Numbered from the stretch's first letter, positions 7,717-17,086 are shown. The stretch: 64,000 nucleotides of DNA from Paenochrobactrum glaciei (GCF_039522165.1 NZ_BAAADE010000005.1:103760-167759), one strand, 5' to 3'. Notes: generated by a model from the sequence alone, not told the origin. A program made the numbers and translations.

Positions 7717-9570
7717 ATGGTCGCAAAGCATTCGGAAAACGTCAAGAAAATGTCAGAAGAAGTTAACAATAAGCGTAAGAGATCAGTAAAACCCCTGCGG
7801 CGCATGTTGCCATTTTTGGCGCGGTATAAGCTTCTGGTTTTAGGTGCGCTGGTTTCTCTCGTTGCTGCTGCCACAACTACGCTGATGGTGCCGATTGCCG
7901 TGCGCCGCATGGTCGATAACGGGTTTTCCACCGATAACAGCACATTCATCAATAACTATTTCGGCATGTTGGTGCTGCTGGCGCTGATGCTGGCGCTGGC
8001 TTCAGGCTTGCGTTACTTCTTCGTGATTACGCTTGGTGAGCGTGTTGTCGCTGATTTGCGCAATGCGGTTTTTGATCATGTGACCAAACTGTCGCAGGAT
8101 TTCTTTGATCGCTCCAATTCCGGTGAAATTGTCTCACGTCTGTCTGCCGATACGACTCAGATCAAATCAGCTGTTGGTGCTACGGCATCTGTTGCGCTGC
8201 GCAATATCATCATGGGGCTTGGTGCGGTTGGTATGATGGTGGTAACGAGCCCGAAATTATCGGCGTTGGTCATTGGTGCGATTCCATTGATCGTACTGCC
8301 GTTGATTGCTTTTGGCCGTTCGGTGCGCCGTCGTTCACGCGCAGCACAGGATATGCTGGCCAATGCCAATAGCTATGCCGGTGAGCAGATCAGCGCTATG
8401 CGCACGCTTCAGGCTTTTACCAATGAAAAAATGGTGATCAGTCGTTTTGCCAAAGCGGTGGAAAATGCTTTTGCTGCGGCACGTTCTTCGGTGTTTGCAC
8501 GCGCGATTCTCACCTCTTTTGCTATTTTCATGGTTTTTTCCAGCGTCGTCGGCGTGTTGTGGTTCGGCTCCAATGATGTGTTGTCGGGCACAATGAGCGC
8601 CGGTCAGCTCGGACAGTTCCTGCTTTATGCAGTGTTTGCGGCCAGTTCCTTGGGTCAATTGTCGGAAGTCTGGGGCGAGCTGGCACAAGCTGCCGGTGCC
8701 ACCGAGCGTCTGACTGAAATTCTGGATGAAATACCGGCAATTGCTGCGCCGTCTAATCCGGTTGCTTTGCCTGTTCCGGCTCTTGGCGAAATCAGCTTTG
8801 AAAATGTTGTTTTCCATTATCCTGCACGCCCTGAAAAAGCGGCTTTGGCTGGTCTTGATTTCAGTGTGAAACCGGGTGAAAGCGTGGCGATTGTCGGGCC
8901 ATCGGGTGCCGGGAAGAGTACGATTTTCTCGCTTCTTCTGCGTTATTATGATCCGCAGTCAGGTACTATCCGGGTTGATGGTGTGGCGCTTCCTGAAGCT
9001 GATCCGCTGGCAATCCGTGGCCGCATGGCGGTGGTGCCGCAGGATGTGGCAATCTTTGCCAGTACTTTACGTGAAAACATTGCCTTTGGCCGTCCTGATG
9101 CAACGGATGAGGACATTATCGCTGCCGCCAAAGCAGCCTTGGCGCATGATTTCATCATGGCGCTGGAAAAAGGCTACGACACATTAGTCGGCGAGCGCGG
9201 CATGACCCTTTCCGGTGGTCAGCGTCAGAGAATCGCTATTGCGCGCGCTATCTTGCGCGATGCACCGATTCTGTTGCTGGATGAGGCTACCTCTGCGCTT
9301 GATGCTGAAAGCGAAATGTTGGTGCAGAAGGGCTTGGAGCATTTGATGACAGGTCGCACCACGCTAGTGGTGGCGCACCGTTTGGCCACTGTGCTCAAGG
9401 CAGACCGCATTCTGGTGGTGGATGAGGGACGCATCATTGAAGAAGGCACCCATGCTTCTCTGGTGCAAAAAGACGGGGTTTATGCCCGTCTTGCCAAGCT
9501 GCAATTTGAAGCCGGCGCCGGAGTCTTTTCTCAAGAAAGCGTTCTTTCTAAAGGAGATGCGGCTGAATAA
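7717..9570 (+). CDS. ABC half-transporter, permease fused to ATPase
   Basis: 617 residues. An ABC exporter membrane domain with six helices (about residues 40-330) is followed by a nucleotide-binding domain: Walker A GPSGAGKST near 394, signature LSGGQRQRIAIARA near 498, Walker B ILLLDEATSALD near 518 and the H-loop VVAHRLAT. This MsbA/ABCB-like architecture exports lipids, drugs or peptides as a dimer; the substrate cannot be told. ATG 7717 gives a Lys-rich cytosolic leader; MSEEVNN at 7750 is an alternative start. The gene is divergent from rpmE and followed by a strong terminator. Confidence 0.88.
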   Translation: MVAKHSENVKKMSEEVNNKRKRSVKPLRRMLPFLARYKLLVLGALVSLVAAATTTLMVPIAVRRMVDNGFSTDNSTFINNYFGMLVLLALMLALASGLRYFFVITLGERVVADLRNAVFDHVTKLSQDFFDRSNSGEIVSRLSADTTQIKSAVGATASVALRNIIMGLGAVGMMVVTSPKLSALVIGAIPLIVLPLIAFGRSVRRRSRAAQDMLANANSYAGEQISAMRTLQAFTNEKMVISRFAKAVENAFAAARSSVFARAILTSFAIFMVFSSVVGVLWFGSNDVLSGTMSAGQLGQFLLYAVFAASSLGQLSEVWGELAQAAGATERLTEILDEIPAIAAPSNPVALPVPALGEISFENVVFHYPARPEKAALAGLDFSVKPGESVAIVGPSGAGKSTIFSLLLRYYDPQSGTIRVDGVALPEADPLAIRGRMAVVPQDVAIFASTLRENIAFGRPDATDEDIIAAAKAALAHDFIMALEKGYDTLVGERGMTLSGGQRQRIAIARAILRDAPILLLDEATSALDAESEMLVQKGLEHLMTGRTTLVVAHRLATVLKADRILVVDEGRIIEEGTHASLVQKDGVYARLAKLQFEAGAGVFSQESVLSKGDAAE

Positions 9571-9590
9571 GCGATCAAGCTGTTGAAATG

Positions 9591-9629
9591 AAAAGGCCTT
9601 GGGGATGTTTCACCCCAAGGCCTTTTTTA
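9591..9629 (+). terminator. Bidirectional-type terminator
   Basis: Stem AAAAGGCCTTGGGG / CCCCAAGGCCTTTT with a T-run on the plus strand and A-run opposite, between the ABC transporter and the convergent OmpA-domain gene. Confidence 0.93.
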
Positions 9630-9665
9630 TGTTCAGACTGTTTCTCTAAACAGGGGAAACAGGTT

Positions 9666-10697
9666 TTAGCGTTCGGTGAGTTTCAACTCGATACGCCGGT
9701 TTTTTGCCCGTGCATCACTATCATCCGAATCATCCAGCGGCTGATATTCGCCAAAGCCGGCAGCCACCAAGCGATTGGCCGGAACACCATTGGCTATCAG
9801 GAATTTAACCACGGATGTGGCACGCGCAGAGGAGAGCTCCCAATTGTCGCGGAAACGTCCGGTGCCAATCAGAGGAATATTATCGGTGTGACCGTCCACA
9901 CGCAAAATCCAGTTGATGTCATCAGGGATTTCATTGTTGAGCGTAATCACCGCATCAGCAAGCTTCTTCATCTCAACCAGCCCTGCCGGATTAATATCGG
10001 ATGAGCCGGTCGGGAAAAGCACTTCTGACTGGAAGACGAAGCGGTCGCCGACGATGCGGATATTTTCCTTATCCGAGAGAATTTCACGCAAGCGTCCGAA
10101 GAAGTCGGAGCGATAGCGGTTCAATTCCTGCACCCGTTGGGCAAGAGCCACATTCAATCGTTTGCCGAGATCCGCAATCTTGGCATTTGATTCTTTGTCG
10201 CGGGCTTCTGAGGCATTGAGCGCTTCTTCCAGCGCACCAATCTGGCGTCTGAGCGCAGCAATCTGCTGGTTGAGAAGCTCGACCTGTGAAAGGGCGCGGG
10301 CGCTGATCTGCTTTTCCTGATCAAGGCTGGCGTTTAAATCACCGATCTTTTTATCCGCAGCTATACCGGCACCGCTGCCTTCATTGAGCAGGCTTTGCAG
10401 GCGCGAGCGCTCGCTTTCAGCCGAGGAGAGGGAGGCTTGCAGATTGGCGATGGTATCTTGCAAGTCCTGAGCATTGCCGCGTTCCAGCGACAAAAGCTGC
10501 GTCAGTTCATTGATCTGGCTGTTGAGGCGCGCCAAAACATCGTCTTTGTCGCTGACTTCACGGCTGAGCAGAAACTGCGCCAGCACAAAGACAGTGAGCA
10601 AAAACATGATTGCCAGCAGCAATGTTGAAAGCGCATCAACAAAGCCCGGCCAATAATCGACTTGCCGGTTTTGCCGGCGGCTGCGTGAAAGAGCCAT
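9666..10697 (-). CDS. MotB/ZorB-like membrane protein with OmpA domain
   Basis: 343 residues: short basic N-terminus; one membrane helix (about 18-45) beginning GFVDALSTLLLAIMFLL, whose Asp21 sits where the proton-carrying Asp of MotB-type stators lies; a long coiled coil (about 50-185); and an OmpA-type peptidoglycan-binding domain (about 215-343) with VDGHTDNIPL, NWELSSARATSVV and KNRRIEL. It forms an operon with the preceding MotA-like gene, two bases apart. It is not TolR/ExbD (too long, OmpA domain) and no flagellar genes are nearby. Predicted partner of a proton-driven motor; function unknown. Confidence 0.8.
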   Translation of the reverse strand: MALSRSRRQNRQVDYWPGFVDALSTLLLAIMFLLTVFVLAQFLLSREVSDKDDVLARLNSQINELTQLLSLERGNAQDLQDTIANLQASLSSAESERSRLQSLLNEGSGAGIAADKKIGDLNASLDQEKQISARALSQVELLNQQIAALRRQIGALEEALNASEARDKESNAKIADLGKRLNVALAQRVQELNRYRSDFFGRLREILSDKENIRIVGDRFVFQSEVLFPTGSSDINPAGLVEMKKLADAVITLNNEIPDDINWILRVDGHTDNIPLIGTGRFRDNWELSSARATSVVKFLIANGVPANRLVAAGFGEYQPLDDSDDSDARAKNRRIELKLTER

Positions 10698-10699
10698 CT

Positions 10700-11767
10700 T
10701 TAACGGCTCCCGCCCGAATGATTATTGTTGCGGTTGGTTTCATTGAGCGTTGTTGAGAGTTTCTCAAGCGTTTCGCGGATTGCCTGCTGGTCTTCTGCCT
10801 GACGCTCGGCCCAGTCACGCATTAATTGCTGCTCATTGCGCATATTTTTCACCAAGGCGTGGATGCCTTCGGCCAGATTAGCAAGGGCAGCGGTAGTGCG
10901 CTGGTTCGGGCTGCCATTTTCCTGCATGGATTGCAGACGGTTGGCGATATCACGAATGTCTTCGGTTGAACCTTGAGCTGTGGCAGCCCCTTGATTGAGG
11001 TCGGAGCCGAGATCAGTCACAGTGGAGAGCCAGTTTTCAAGTTCGGTATAAAAACGGTTCTGCGCACGTCCTGCCTGCAAATCCAGAAAGCCTAGAATCA
11101 GCGAGCCGGAAAGGCCGAAAAGTGATGAGGAAAAGGCTGTGCCCATGCCGCTCAACGGTGCTTGCAAGCCAGCCTTCAACGCATCCAGCACATCATTGGT
11201 GCTGCCCGATGCCGGATCAAGGGTTTGGATCGTGTTGCCGATGGAGCCGATGGTTTCCAGCAAACCCCAGAACGTACCAAGCAAGCCTAAGAACACCAAC
11301 AGACCAATAAAATAGCGGGAAATATCGCGGCTTTCATCAAGGCGGGTGGCAATCGAATCAAGGATTGAGCGCATTGAGGTGGTGGAAAGCGCCATCGAGC
11401 GCTGATGGCCGATTAATGTACGCATCGGCGCAAGCAGAACCGGCGGGCGGGATGTGCTGCCGTCATCACCACGGCGCAGTGAATTGACCCAGCGGATTTC
11501 CGGCATCAGGCGGATGACTTGCCCGAAGGCGAGCAAAATACCGGCAAGCAAAACGCCAAGGATCAGGCCGTTTAGCCCCGGATTGGTGACAAAGAAAGTG
11601 TGGATCTGGCGGGAGAGAACCGCGGCGAGAAAAGCCACAATAATCAGGAAGATAATCATGGTAATCATGACCATCCGCGGCGTTGACATAGGCGTCGGCA
11701 TATAATCCGCGTTAAAATTCCTGGTGAAAGTCCCGGCTTGCTGGTCGCGCTTTTCAGCCTGCATCAC
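10700..11767 (-). CDS. MotA/TolQ/ExbB-like proton channel protein
   Basis: 355 residues from GTG 11767 (an ATG directly follows at 11764; a GGAGAAG site suits either). Two N-terminal membrane helices (about residues 30-50 and 60-85), a cytosolic stretch, then the conserved channel core with YFIGLLVFLGLLGTFWGLLETI and GLQAPLSGMGTAFSSSLFGLSGSLILGF, and a long hydrophilic C-terminal helix. The paired core helices are those of MotA/TolQ stators. With the downstream MotB-like protein it forms a two-gene motor unit distinct from the tol and exb operons in this window. The long tail recalls ZorA, but no other Zorya genes are present. Confidence 0.8.
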   Translation of the reverse strand: MMQAEKRDQQAGTFTRNFNADYMPTPMSTPRMVMITMIIFLIIVAFLAAVLSRQIHTFFVTNPGLNGLILGVLLAGILLAFGQVIRLMPEIRWVNSLRRGDDGSTSRPPVLLAPMRTLIGHQRSMALSTTSMRSILDSIATRLDESRDISRYFIGLLVFLGLLGTFWGLLETIGSIGNTIQTLDPASGSTNDVLDALKAGLQAPLSGMGTAFSSSLFGLSGSLILGFLDLQAGRAQNRFYTELENWLSTVTDLGSDLNQGAATAQGSTEDIRDIANRLQSMQENGSPNQRTTAALANLAEGIHALVKNMRNEQQLMRDWAERQAEDQQAIRETLEKLSTTLNETNRNNNHSGGSR

Positions 11768-11918
11768 TTATCTTCTCCACTGCCGTCCGATTCATTTATC
11801 TTGAAGCTAGCTTATAATTTATAGACTGTGAAATAGGGTAATCGTTTGTCGGCAATATTAAATGCCGGAAAATCAACATATGCATTTAATCTATAAAAGA
11901 ATACGGGCATTTATTCTG

Positions 11919-11945
11919 TCCCAATTTTTAAATGCAAAATTGGGA
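11919..11945. repeat. Perfect inverted repeat, 10-base arms
   Basis: TCCCAATTTT / AAAATTGGGA with a seven-base loop. It has no T-run and lies far from any gene end, so it is either an operator or part of an RNA. Confidence 0.6.
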
Positions 11946-12111
11946 TTTGCGATGAGGCAAAAATCGTGTTTTTTACTCTCATTCACAATGAACGATGAGT
12001 ATAGAAAACGATGATTGGCGGCTGTTCTTTTTTAAACAGCATGATGGTTGCAAAAGCAGTTTATCAAATCGTGACTTTTTAATTTCAATTTTCAGAGCAA
12101 ATTTTTAGCAT

Positions 12112-12146
12112 AAAAAATGCCGGCTTCGCGAGAGGCCGGCATTTTT
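12112..12146 (-). terminator. Terminator after suhB
   Basis: Stem AAAAAATGCCGGC / GCCGGCATTTTT; on the minus strand a T-run follows. Confidence 0.9.
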
Positions 12147-12169
12147 AAAGGTCAGATCTGATATTGCTA

Positions 12170-12961
12170 TCAGATCGGCTTTTTCAGGGTTGCCATCAGT
12201 GCTCTGTGGATGGCTTCATTACCGGCCACAATGCCCTTGGTGTCAAACATATCCTGACCGCCGTTTTTGTCGGACACAAAACCACCGGCTTCACGGATCA
12301 TGAGAATGCCTGCTGCCATATCCCACGGCTGCAAATCATCTTCCCAGAAACCGTCAAGACGACCGGCAGCAACATAGGCCAGATCAAGTGCGGCAGCGCC
12401 CATACGGCGGATACCGGCTGAATCAGCCATGATGTTGCGCAGTTCCACCAGATAATGGCCATGATGGCCACGGCCGATATGCGGAATGCCGGTGCCGATA
12501 ACAGCATCAACCATTTTGCTGCGTGCTGCCACGCGCAAACGACGGTCGTTGAGGAAAACCCCGCCGCCGCGTTCTGCGGTGTAAAGCTCGTCCATTGCCG
12601 GATTGTAGATGACGCCGGCAACGATTTGTCCCTGACGCTCCAGCGCAATAGAGACGGCAAACATCGGAATCCCGTGCAGGAAGTTGGTGGTGCCGTCGAG
12701 AGGGTCAATGATCCAGCGGTGCTGGGCGTCACTGCCTTCAACCGCGCCGGATTCTTCCATCAGGAAGCTGTAATCCGGCCGCGCTTTTTTCAGCTCGGTG
12801 AAGATGATCTGTTCGGCCTTGCGGTCTGCCTGACTAACATAGTCGCCAGGGCCTTTAAGCGAGACCTGAAGGTTCTGAACCTCACCGAAGTCACGGGCGA
12901 GTGAGCGTCCGGCCTTCATTGCGGCCTGAACCATAACATTGAGTACGGCTGAACGCGCCAT
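12170..12961 (-). CDS. suhB: Inositol-1-monophosphatase family protein
   Basis: 263 residues. Mg-dependent phosphatase of the inositol monophosphatase superfamily, removing phosphate from myo-inositol 1-phosphate or related sugar phosphates; in E. coli SuhB also acts in rRNA antitermination. All metal-site motifs are present: EESG (about residues 68-71), WIIDPLDGTTNF (about 83-94) and WDMAAGILMIREAGG near 213. Length is normal. It lies 75 bases downstream of efp on the same strand and is followed by a terminator, so the two may share a transcript. Confidence 0.92.
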   Translation of the reverse strand: MARSAVLNVMVQAAMKAGRSLARDFGEVQNLQVSLKGPGDYVSQADRKAEQIIFTELKKARPDYSFLMEESGAVEGSDAQHRWIIDPLDGTTNFLHGIPMFAVSIALERQGQIVAGVIYNPAMDELYTAERGGGVFLNDRRLRVAARSKMVDAVIGTGIPHIGRGHHGHYLVELRNIMADSAGIRRMGAAALDLAYVAAGRLDGFWEDDLQPWDMAAGILMIREAGGFVSDKNGGQDMFDTKGIVAGNEAIHRALMATLKKPI

Positions 12962-13036
12962 GCCTAATCCGTCCTAATTTCTTGTTTATCAGTTTTGCGA
13001 TCAGCTTGGCTGACTGAAACGTCAGCCGACCGCTGA

Positions 13037-13597
13037 TTATGCGCGGCTGATATAGGTTAATTCGTTGGTATCGACGATAACGCGTTCACCTGCTTCAATG
13101 AATGGTGGAACGAGTACACGGATGCCATTTTCAAGAATTGCAGGCTTGTAAGAAGAAGCCGCAGTCTGACCTTTAACAACAGGATCAGCTTCGGTGATTG
13201 TCAGTGTAACCTGATCCGGAAGGCGGATACCGATCGGACGCTCTTCGTGCAATTCAACGGTGACCATCATGCCATCCTGCAAGAATGCAGCGCGGTCGCC
13301 AACAAAATCTTTAGGCAGTTCGAGCTGTTCGTAGGATTCGGTGTCCATGAAAATCAGTGCTTCGCCCTGTTCGTACAAGAAGGAGAAATCCTTCTGTTCG
13401 AGACGGACGCGTTCAACGGTTTCAGCTGCGCGGAAACGTTCGTTCAGCTTGGTGCCGTTGATGAGGTTCTTCAGTTCAACCTGATTATATGCGCCGCCTT
13501 TACCAGGCTTAACCGCATTGGTTTTAACTGCTACCCAAAGACCGCCGGCATGCTCAATAACGTTGCCTGGGCGGATTTCATTACCATTGATCTTCAT
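13037..13597 (-). CDS. efp: Translation elongation factor P
   Basis: 186 residues from ATG 13597 (MKINGNEIRPG); a longer open frame upstream is not supported. EF-P binds ribosomes stalled at consecutive prolines and promotes peptide-bond formation. The KOW-like N-terminal domain carries the loop KPGKGGAY near residue 30, whose central Lys is the residue modified by beta-lysylation in EF-P of this type. The C-terminal OB domains end in the usual GERVIVDTNELTYI. The modifying enzymes EpmA and EpmB are not in this window. The ribosome site is weak. Confidence 0.96.
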   Translation of the reverse strand: MKINGNEIRPGNVIEHAGGLWVAVKTNAVKPGKGGAYNQVELKNLINGTKLNERFRAAETVERVRLEQKDFSFLYEQGEALIFMDTESYEQLELPKDFVGDRAAFLQDGMMVTVELHEERPIGIRLPDQVTLTITEADPVVKGQTAASSYKPAILENGIRVLVPPFIEAGERVIVDTNELTYISRA

Positions 13598-13807
13598 AAA
13601 ATTGATCCGGAAATAGCGTGAAAGGGAAGTGCGGATTGCTATGATAGACCAATACCGCAATAATCGACTTTCCAAGACCACAAAAAGCGGATTTTGGCAA
13701 GCTTAAAGCATGTTTTAGCCAATTTGCCCCAATAATCGGCTTGGATTTTCGCCACCTGAACTGACAGGTTTAGAGCAAGGATTACAAGACCAGTGATTAG
13801 CGAGTGA

Positions 13808-14845
13808 TTATTGGCGCAGTGTCTCGGCGATTTTTCTGGCACGTTCAATTTGCTCATCTTCCAGCCCGTCCAGCATGGAATCAAGGTCAAAAGCCGTGAG
13901 GCCTGAACGGCGGGCAACAAAATACCACGCAGCCGCAGTCACTGTGTCGCCGTCGGTTCCCAAACCATCGCGATAGAGGCGGGCAAGACGCGCTTGTGCT
14001 GCCACATTGCCGTTGCGTGCGGCTTGCAACATCCATTTGAAACCGGCATCAAAATTGCGCTCGCCACCGCGCCCTTCCACCAGCCATGTAGCCAGATCAA
14101 GCTGGGCGGTGTCGTAGTTTTTTTGTGCGGCGCGCAGCAAGAAAAACCGTGCTTCTGCTTCATCCTGTTTAATGGCACTGGTGCCGTTGGCCAAAATCTG
14201 GCTCACAGCATATTCCGCATCGGCAAGGTTGCTGTCTGAGGCTTTTTGAAACCACGGATAGGCTGCTTCAATGCCTTTTTCACCGGGGTTATTTTGCATC
14301 AAAATCTGCGCGTAATTAAACTGCGCCATGGCGTTACCGGCTTCGGCTGCGGCTTTCATCAGGCTTTCAGCCTGCGCCTTGTCTGCTTTGACATGTTTGC
14401 CATCAAGCAACAGTACTGCATATTGAAACTGCGCATGAACATCATTTTGTGCGGCAGCTTTACTATACCATTCAGCGGCAAGTTTCGGGTCAACCGGCAC
14501 ACCGAGCCCGCGTGAATAAATTTCGCCAAGCAGGGTTTGTGCAGCAGCTTCACCGGCTTCAGCGCGAGGCTTGGCAAGGCTTAAAGCGGTGAGATAAAGC
14601 CCGCGCTGATAAGCGCCGAAAGCCGCATCCGTGGGTTTAGCACCAAAGCGGTTCGGATCAATTTCAATCAATTCATTGGGCAGTTCATCAGTGGTGGCTG
14701 GTTGCGGCAGCATGTTGGGCCGGTCCGTTTTGCCTGTTTCAACCGCCGGAGTGCTTGGCTCCACGGCTGCAAAAGCCGGTGTCGCGGCAATGGATATTGC
14801 CGCGACACTGATGAAGCCTGAAAGAAATGACCGAAGCATTTGCAT
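13808..14845 (-). CDS. Periplasmic Sel1-repeat protein
   Basis: 345 residues from ATG 14845, four bases beyond the stop of the upstream gene; a TTG further up would overlap that gene. An N-terminal signal peptide is clear (hydrophobic stretch ending TPAFA-A). The rest contains five to six Sel1/TPR-type repeats: AAQTLLGEIYSRGLGV, AAEWYSKAAAQNDVHAQFQYA, AEAGNAMAQFNYAQIL, AAQARLARLYRDGLG. Such repeats form protein-binding solenoids. It is similar in architecture, not clearly in sequence, to the periplasmic regulator ExoR. It is coupled to the ThiE-like gene; the functional link is unclear. Confidence 0.8.
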   Translation of the reverse strand: MQMLRSFLSGFISVAAISIAATPAFAAVEPSTPAVETGKTDRPNMLPQPATTDELPNELIEIDPNRFGAKPTDAAFGAYQRGLYLTALSLAKPRAEAGEAAAQTLLGEIYSRGLGVPVDPKLAAEWYSKAAAQNDVHAQFQYAVLLLDGKHVKADKAQAESLMKAAAEAGNAMAQFNYAQILMQNNPGEKGIEAAYPWFQKASDSNLADAEYAVSQILANGTSAIKQDEAEARFFLLRAAQKNYDTAQLDLATWLVEGRGGERNFDAGFKWMLQAARNGNVAAQARLARLYRDGLGTDGDTVTAAAWYFVARRSGLTAFDLDSMLDGLEDEQIERARKIAETLRQ

Positions 14846-14849
14846 ATAA

Positions 14850-15521
14850 TCAGCTCTCAAACTGCGGAGCGTTTTCGTCCAGCAGACGGTTGGCTTCAGC
14901 CACGGCTTCGGCCGGATTTTCTGCCTGAAAGACGCAAGCCCCGAGGGCTACAAATTCTGCGCCGGTTTCAGCTGCAGCAATAATGCTCTGCATATCGCTG
15001 CCTGCCTGCACAATGGCCGGAATTTCAACCATTTGTGCCCACCACTCGGCCAAATTCAAATTGCGCGGATGGGCATCCGGTTTGTTGTCTGCACCGATTT
15101 TGCCGAAGAAGACAAAATCAGGCTGCAACTCACCAATGGCTAAACACGAGTGACGGTCACGCAAGTTGCCGGTGCCGACAATCAGCTTTGGTGTATAGCG
15201 TTCAATCGCTTCAGCAACGGTTTCCTGATTGCCTTCAATATGGAGGCCATCAGCACCAACGCGACCGGCAATGCGGGTATCATTGAGAATAAGCGCTGCT
15301 GCGCCTGCCTGCTGGATGAGCGGCACGACTTTTTCTGCAAAAGCCTGAAACTGCGTTTCATCGGCATTGGTGGTGTCGAGAATAACGCTTGCAACATCGC
15401 CGCCTGACAAAGCCTGTTCCAGCTGTGTGGTGAGTTTGGCGGCATCGCTCAATGGTGGTGTTACCAGAACAACACGGCAGCGGTTCTCGAAGCTATTTGT
15501 CTGTGTGTTATTTGTTGTCAT
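14850..15521 (-). CDS. Thiamine-phosphate synthase (ThiE-like) family protein
   Basis: 223 residues of the TMP synthase/TENI barrel family. Recognisable parts: VVLVTPP on the first strand, ALILNDTRIAGRVGADGLHI (the family ND..A...GADGVHLG region), IGTGN.RDRHS, PDFVFFGKIG and IPAIVQAGSDMQSIIAAAETGAEFVALG. Canonical ThiE joins HMP-PP and thiazole phosphate to form thiamine phosphate. Several motifs deviate from standard ThiE (VGTGNLRDRHS instead of the usual VGVSTH), so this may be a paralogue with another role. No other thi genes are near. Confidence 0.7.
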   Translation of the reverse strand: MTTNNTQTNSFENRCRVVLVTPPLSDAAKLTTQLEQALSGGDVASVILDTTNADETQFQAFAEKVVPLIQQAGAAALILNDTRIAGRVGADGLHIEGNQETVAEAIERYTPKLIVGTGNLRDRHSCLAIGELQPDFVFFGKIGADNKPDAHPRNLNLAEWWAQMVEIPAIVQAGSDMQSIIAAAETGAEFVALGACVFQAENPAEAVAEANRLLDENAPQFES

Positions 15522-15811
15522 GGAAACAGCTTAAATCCTTAAATTTTGATCGAATTCGGGCATAGAACAAGTAAACCAGATTGAACAGCCCCGATCATGC
15601 CTGTTGTCACTTTGTTATACACTGGAAGGAAAGTTGATTTTCATAAACCATAAACTGCCCCATTCCCGCGCTATATTAAAGCCAGTGATATGTCTGCGAT
15701 ACCTGAATAATCAATGTTGTGCAAAGCAGTACGGCTTTTTTCAGGTGAAAAAGCCAGGTGAGGTATCACCGGTCTGACAATGGCAATTTGAGTTGATGGG
15801 GTAGAAATAAT

Positions 15812-17005
15812 ATGACCAATACTATGAGCGCAAAACGGGACAGTCGTATTGATGTCTTCAGAGCATTGGCATTGCTGACTATTTTCATCAATCATGTCCC
15901 CGGCACAATTTATGAAAACTTTACCCATAAAAATCTCGGATTTTCGGACGCGACAGAGGCTTTCGTGCTCATTTCCGGTATGGCAGTAGCCCTTGCTTAT
16001 GGCAATAAATTCATTTCCGGCAATCGTTTGCTGTTAAGCCTTAAAATGTGGCGCCGTGCCGGTGTGCTTTATGTTTCGCATATGATGACCACTCTGGTGA
16101 CAATTGCGATTTTTGCCGGTGCTGCCATTCTTTTCAGCCGGCCTGAGTTTTTGAACCAGATCAATATCGGCCCTTTGATGGAAAAACCGGCTGAGGCTAT
16201 GACAGGACTGGTTATTCTCGGTCATCAGCTTGGTTATAATAATATCCTTTCCATGTATGGCGTCTTGTTGCTGATGACGCCTGCCTTATTGTTACTGGCG
16301 CGTGTGAGCCTGCCACTTTTGCTGGCGGTATCAGGTGCTGTTTGGCTGGCTGCCGGTTTTTTTCATATTGCACCGCCTAATTTCCCTAATGATGGGGTTT
16401 GGTTTCTCAATCCGTTTTCCTGGCAGTTTTTGTTTGCCATCGGTATTGCCGGAACGATCCATGTGCGTAATGGCGGAGAAATTCCGGTACGCGGCTGGAT
16501 GATGGCACTCGCCGCCGGTTATCTCGTTCTGGCGCTTGTCTGGGTGCGCTGGCCTTTATGGGGTGTGGATATTTCTTTCGGCCTGCCGATGGTTCTGGCA
16601 GGTTTTGACAAGACCTTCCTGTCCTTGCCACGTCTGCTGCATATTCTTTCTATCGTCTATCTGCTTGCGGCTATTCCGGCTTTGGCGAATTTGGCGCGCA
16701 CCGCTCATGACCATCCATTGGCGATTTTGGGTCGCCATTCACTGCCGATTTTCATCGCGGGTACTTTGCTTGCCATGGTGGCGCAGGTGATGAAGCTGGT
16801 TAATCCGGGTGGTTTTTGGGATGATACATTGCTGATTGCCGCTGGTATCGTCGCGCAATTTGCATTTGCTTATTATCTGGAATGGCTATCCGCGATGAAA
16901 CAGAAGGCCAGAACCAATGCGGCACCGGTGGCGGCACAGCCTGTCAAGGTGAAGCTGGAGCCAAAAGCCGAGCCAAAACCAAAACCGGCCTTCGGAACGG
17001 TATAA
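15812..17005 (+). CDS. opgC: OpgC succinyltransferase of periplasmic glucans
   Basis: 397 residues. Membrane acyltransferase of the OpgC family, which adds succinyl groups to osmoregulated periplasmic (cyclic) glucans in Brucella and relatives. N-terminal RDSRIDVFRALALLTIFINHVPG (about residues 8-30), FSDATEAFVLISGMAVALAYG (about 44-64) and about ten membrane helices match the family. The C-terminal 35 residues are cytosolic and rich in Lys, Pro and Glu. ATG 15812 follows GGGGTAG; Met5 is an alternative start. No glucan synthase gene is adjacent, which is usual for opgC in Brucella as far as I recall. Confidence 0.85.
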   Translation: MTNTMSAKRDSRIDVFRALALLTIFINHVPGTIYENFTHKNLGFSDATEAFVLISGMAVALAYGNKFISGNRLLLSLKMWRRAGVLYVSHMMTTLVTIAIFAGAAILFSRPEFLNQINIGPLMEKPAEAMTGLVILGHQLGYNNILSMYGVLLLMTPALLLLARVSLPLLLAVSGAVWLAAGFFHIAPPNFPNDGVWFLNPFSWQFLFAIGIAGTIHVRNGGEIPVRGWMMALAAGYLVLALVWVRWPLWGVDISFGLPMVLAGFDKTFLSLPRLLHILSIVYLLAAIPALANLARTAHDHPLAILGRHSLPIFIAGTLLAMVAQVMKLVNPGGFWDDTLLIAAGIVAQFAFAYYLEWLSAMKQKARTNAAPVAAQPVKVKLEPKAEPKPKPAFGTV

Positions 17006-17048
17006 TTTGTGCTTCAGATGTTACTAATCGCTAAAATGAGTGGAAAAA

Positions 17049-17063
17049 TTAACCTTCCATTAA
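17049..17063 (+). promoter_or_regulatory. CtrA-type box before the candidate small RNA
   Basis: Exact TTAA, seven bases, TTAA. It overlaps the expected -35 position of a promoter with -10 TTTAAT at 17075-17080, the usual geometry of CtrA-activated promoters. The motif is short, so chance occurrence is possible. Confidence 0.5.
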
Positions 17064-17086
17064 TCTTAACGCGGTTTAATCAATTC

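Larger units (their letters stand above)
11768..12169. other. Non-coding gap between motor operon and suhB
   Basis: About 400 AT-rich bases. Contents: the presumed motor-operon promoter near 11800, a perfect 10-base inverted repeat (11919-11945), a weaker hairpin GCTGTT/AACAGC near 12022-12040, and the suhB terminator. No reading frame is credible. Confidence 0.6.

Noticed and set aside
9666..11767. Zorya anti-phage system
   Set aside because: Only ZorA/ZorB-like motor components are present; no ZorC, ZorD or ZorE and the neighbours are housekeeping genes. Kept only as an orphan motor pair.
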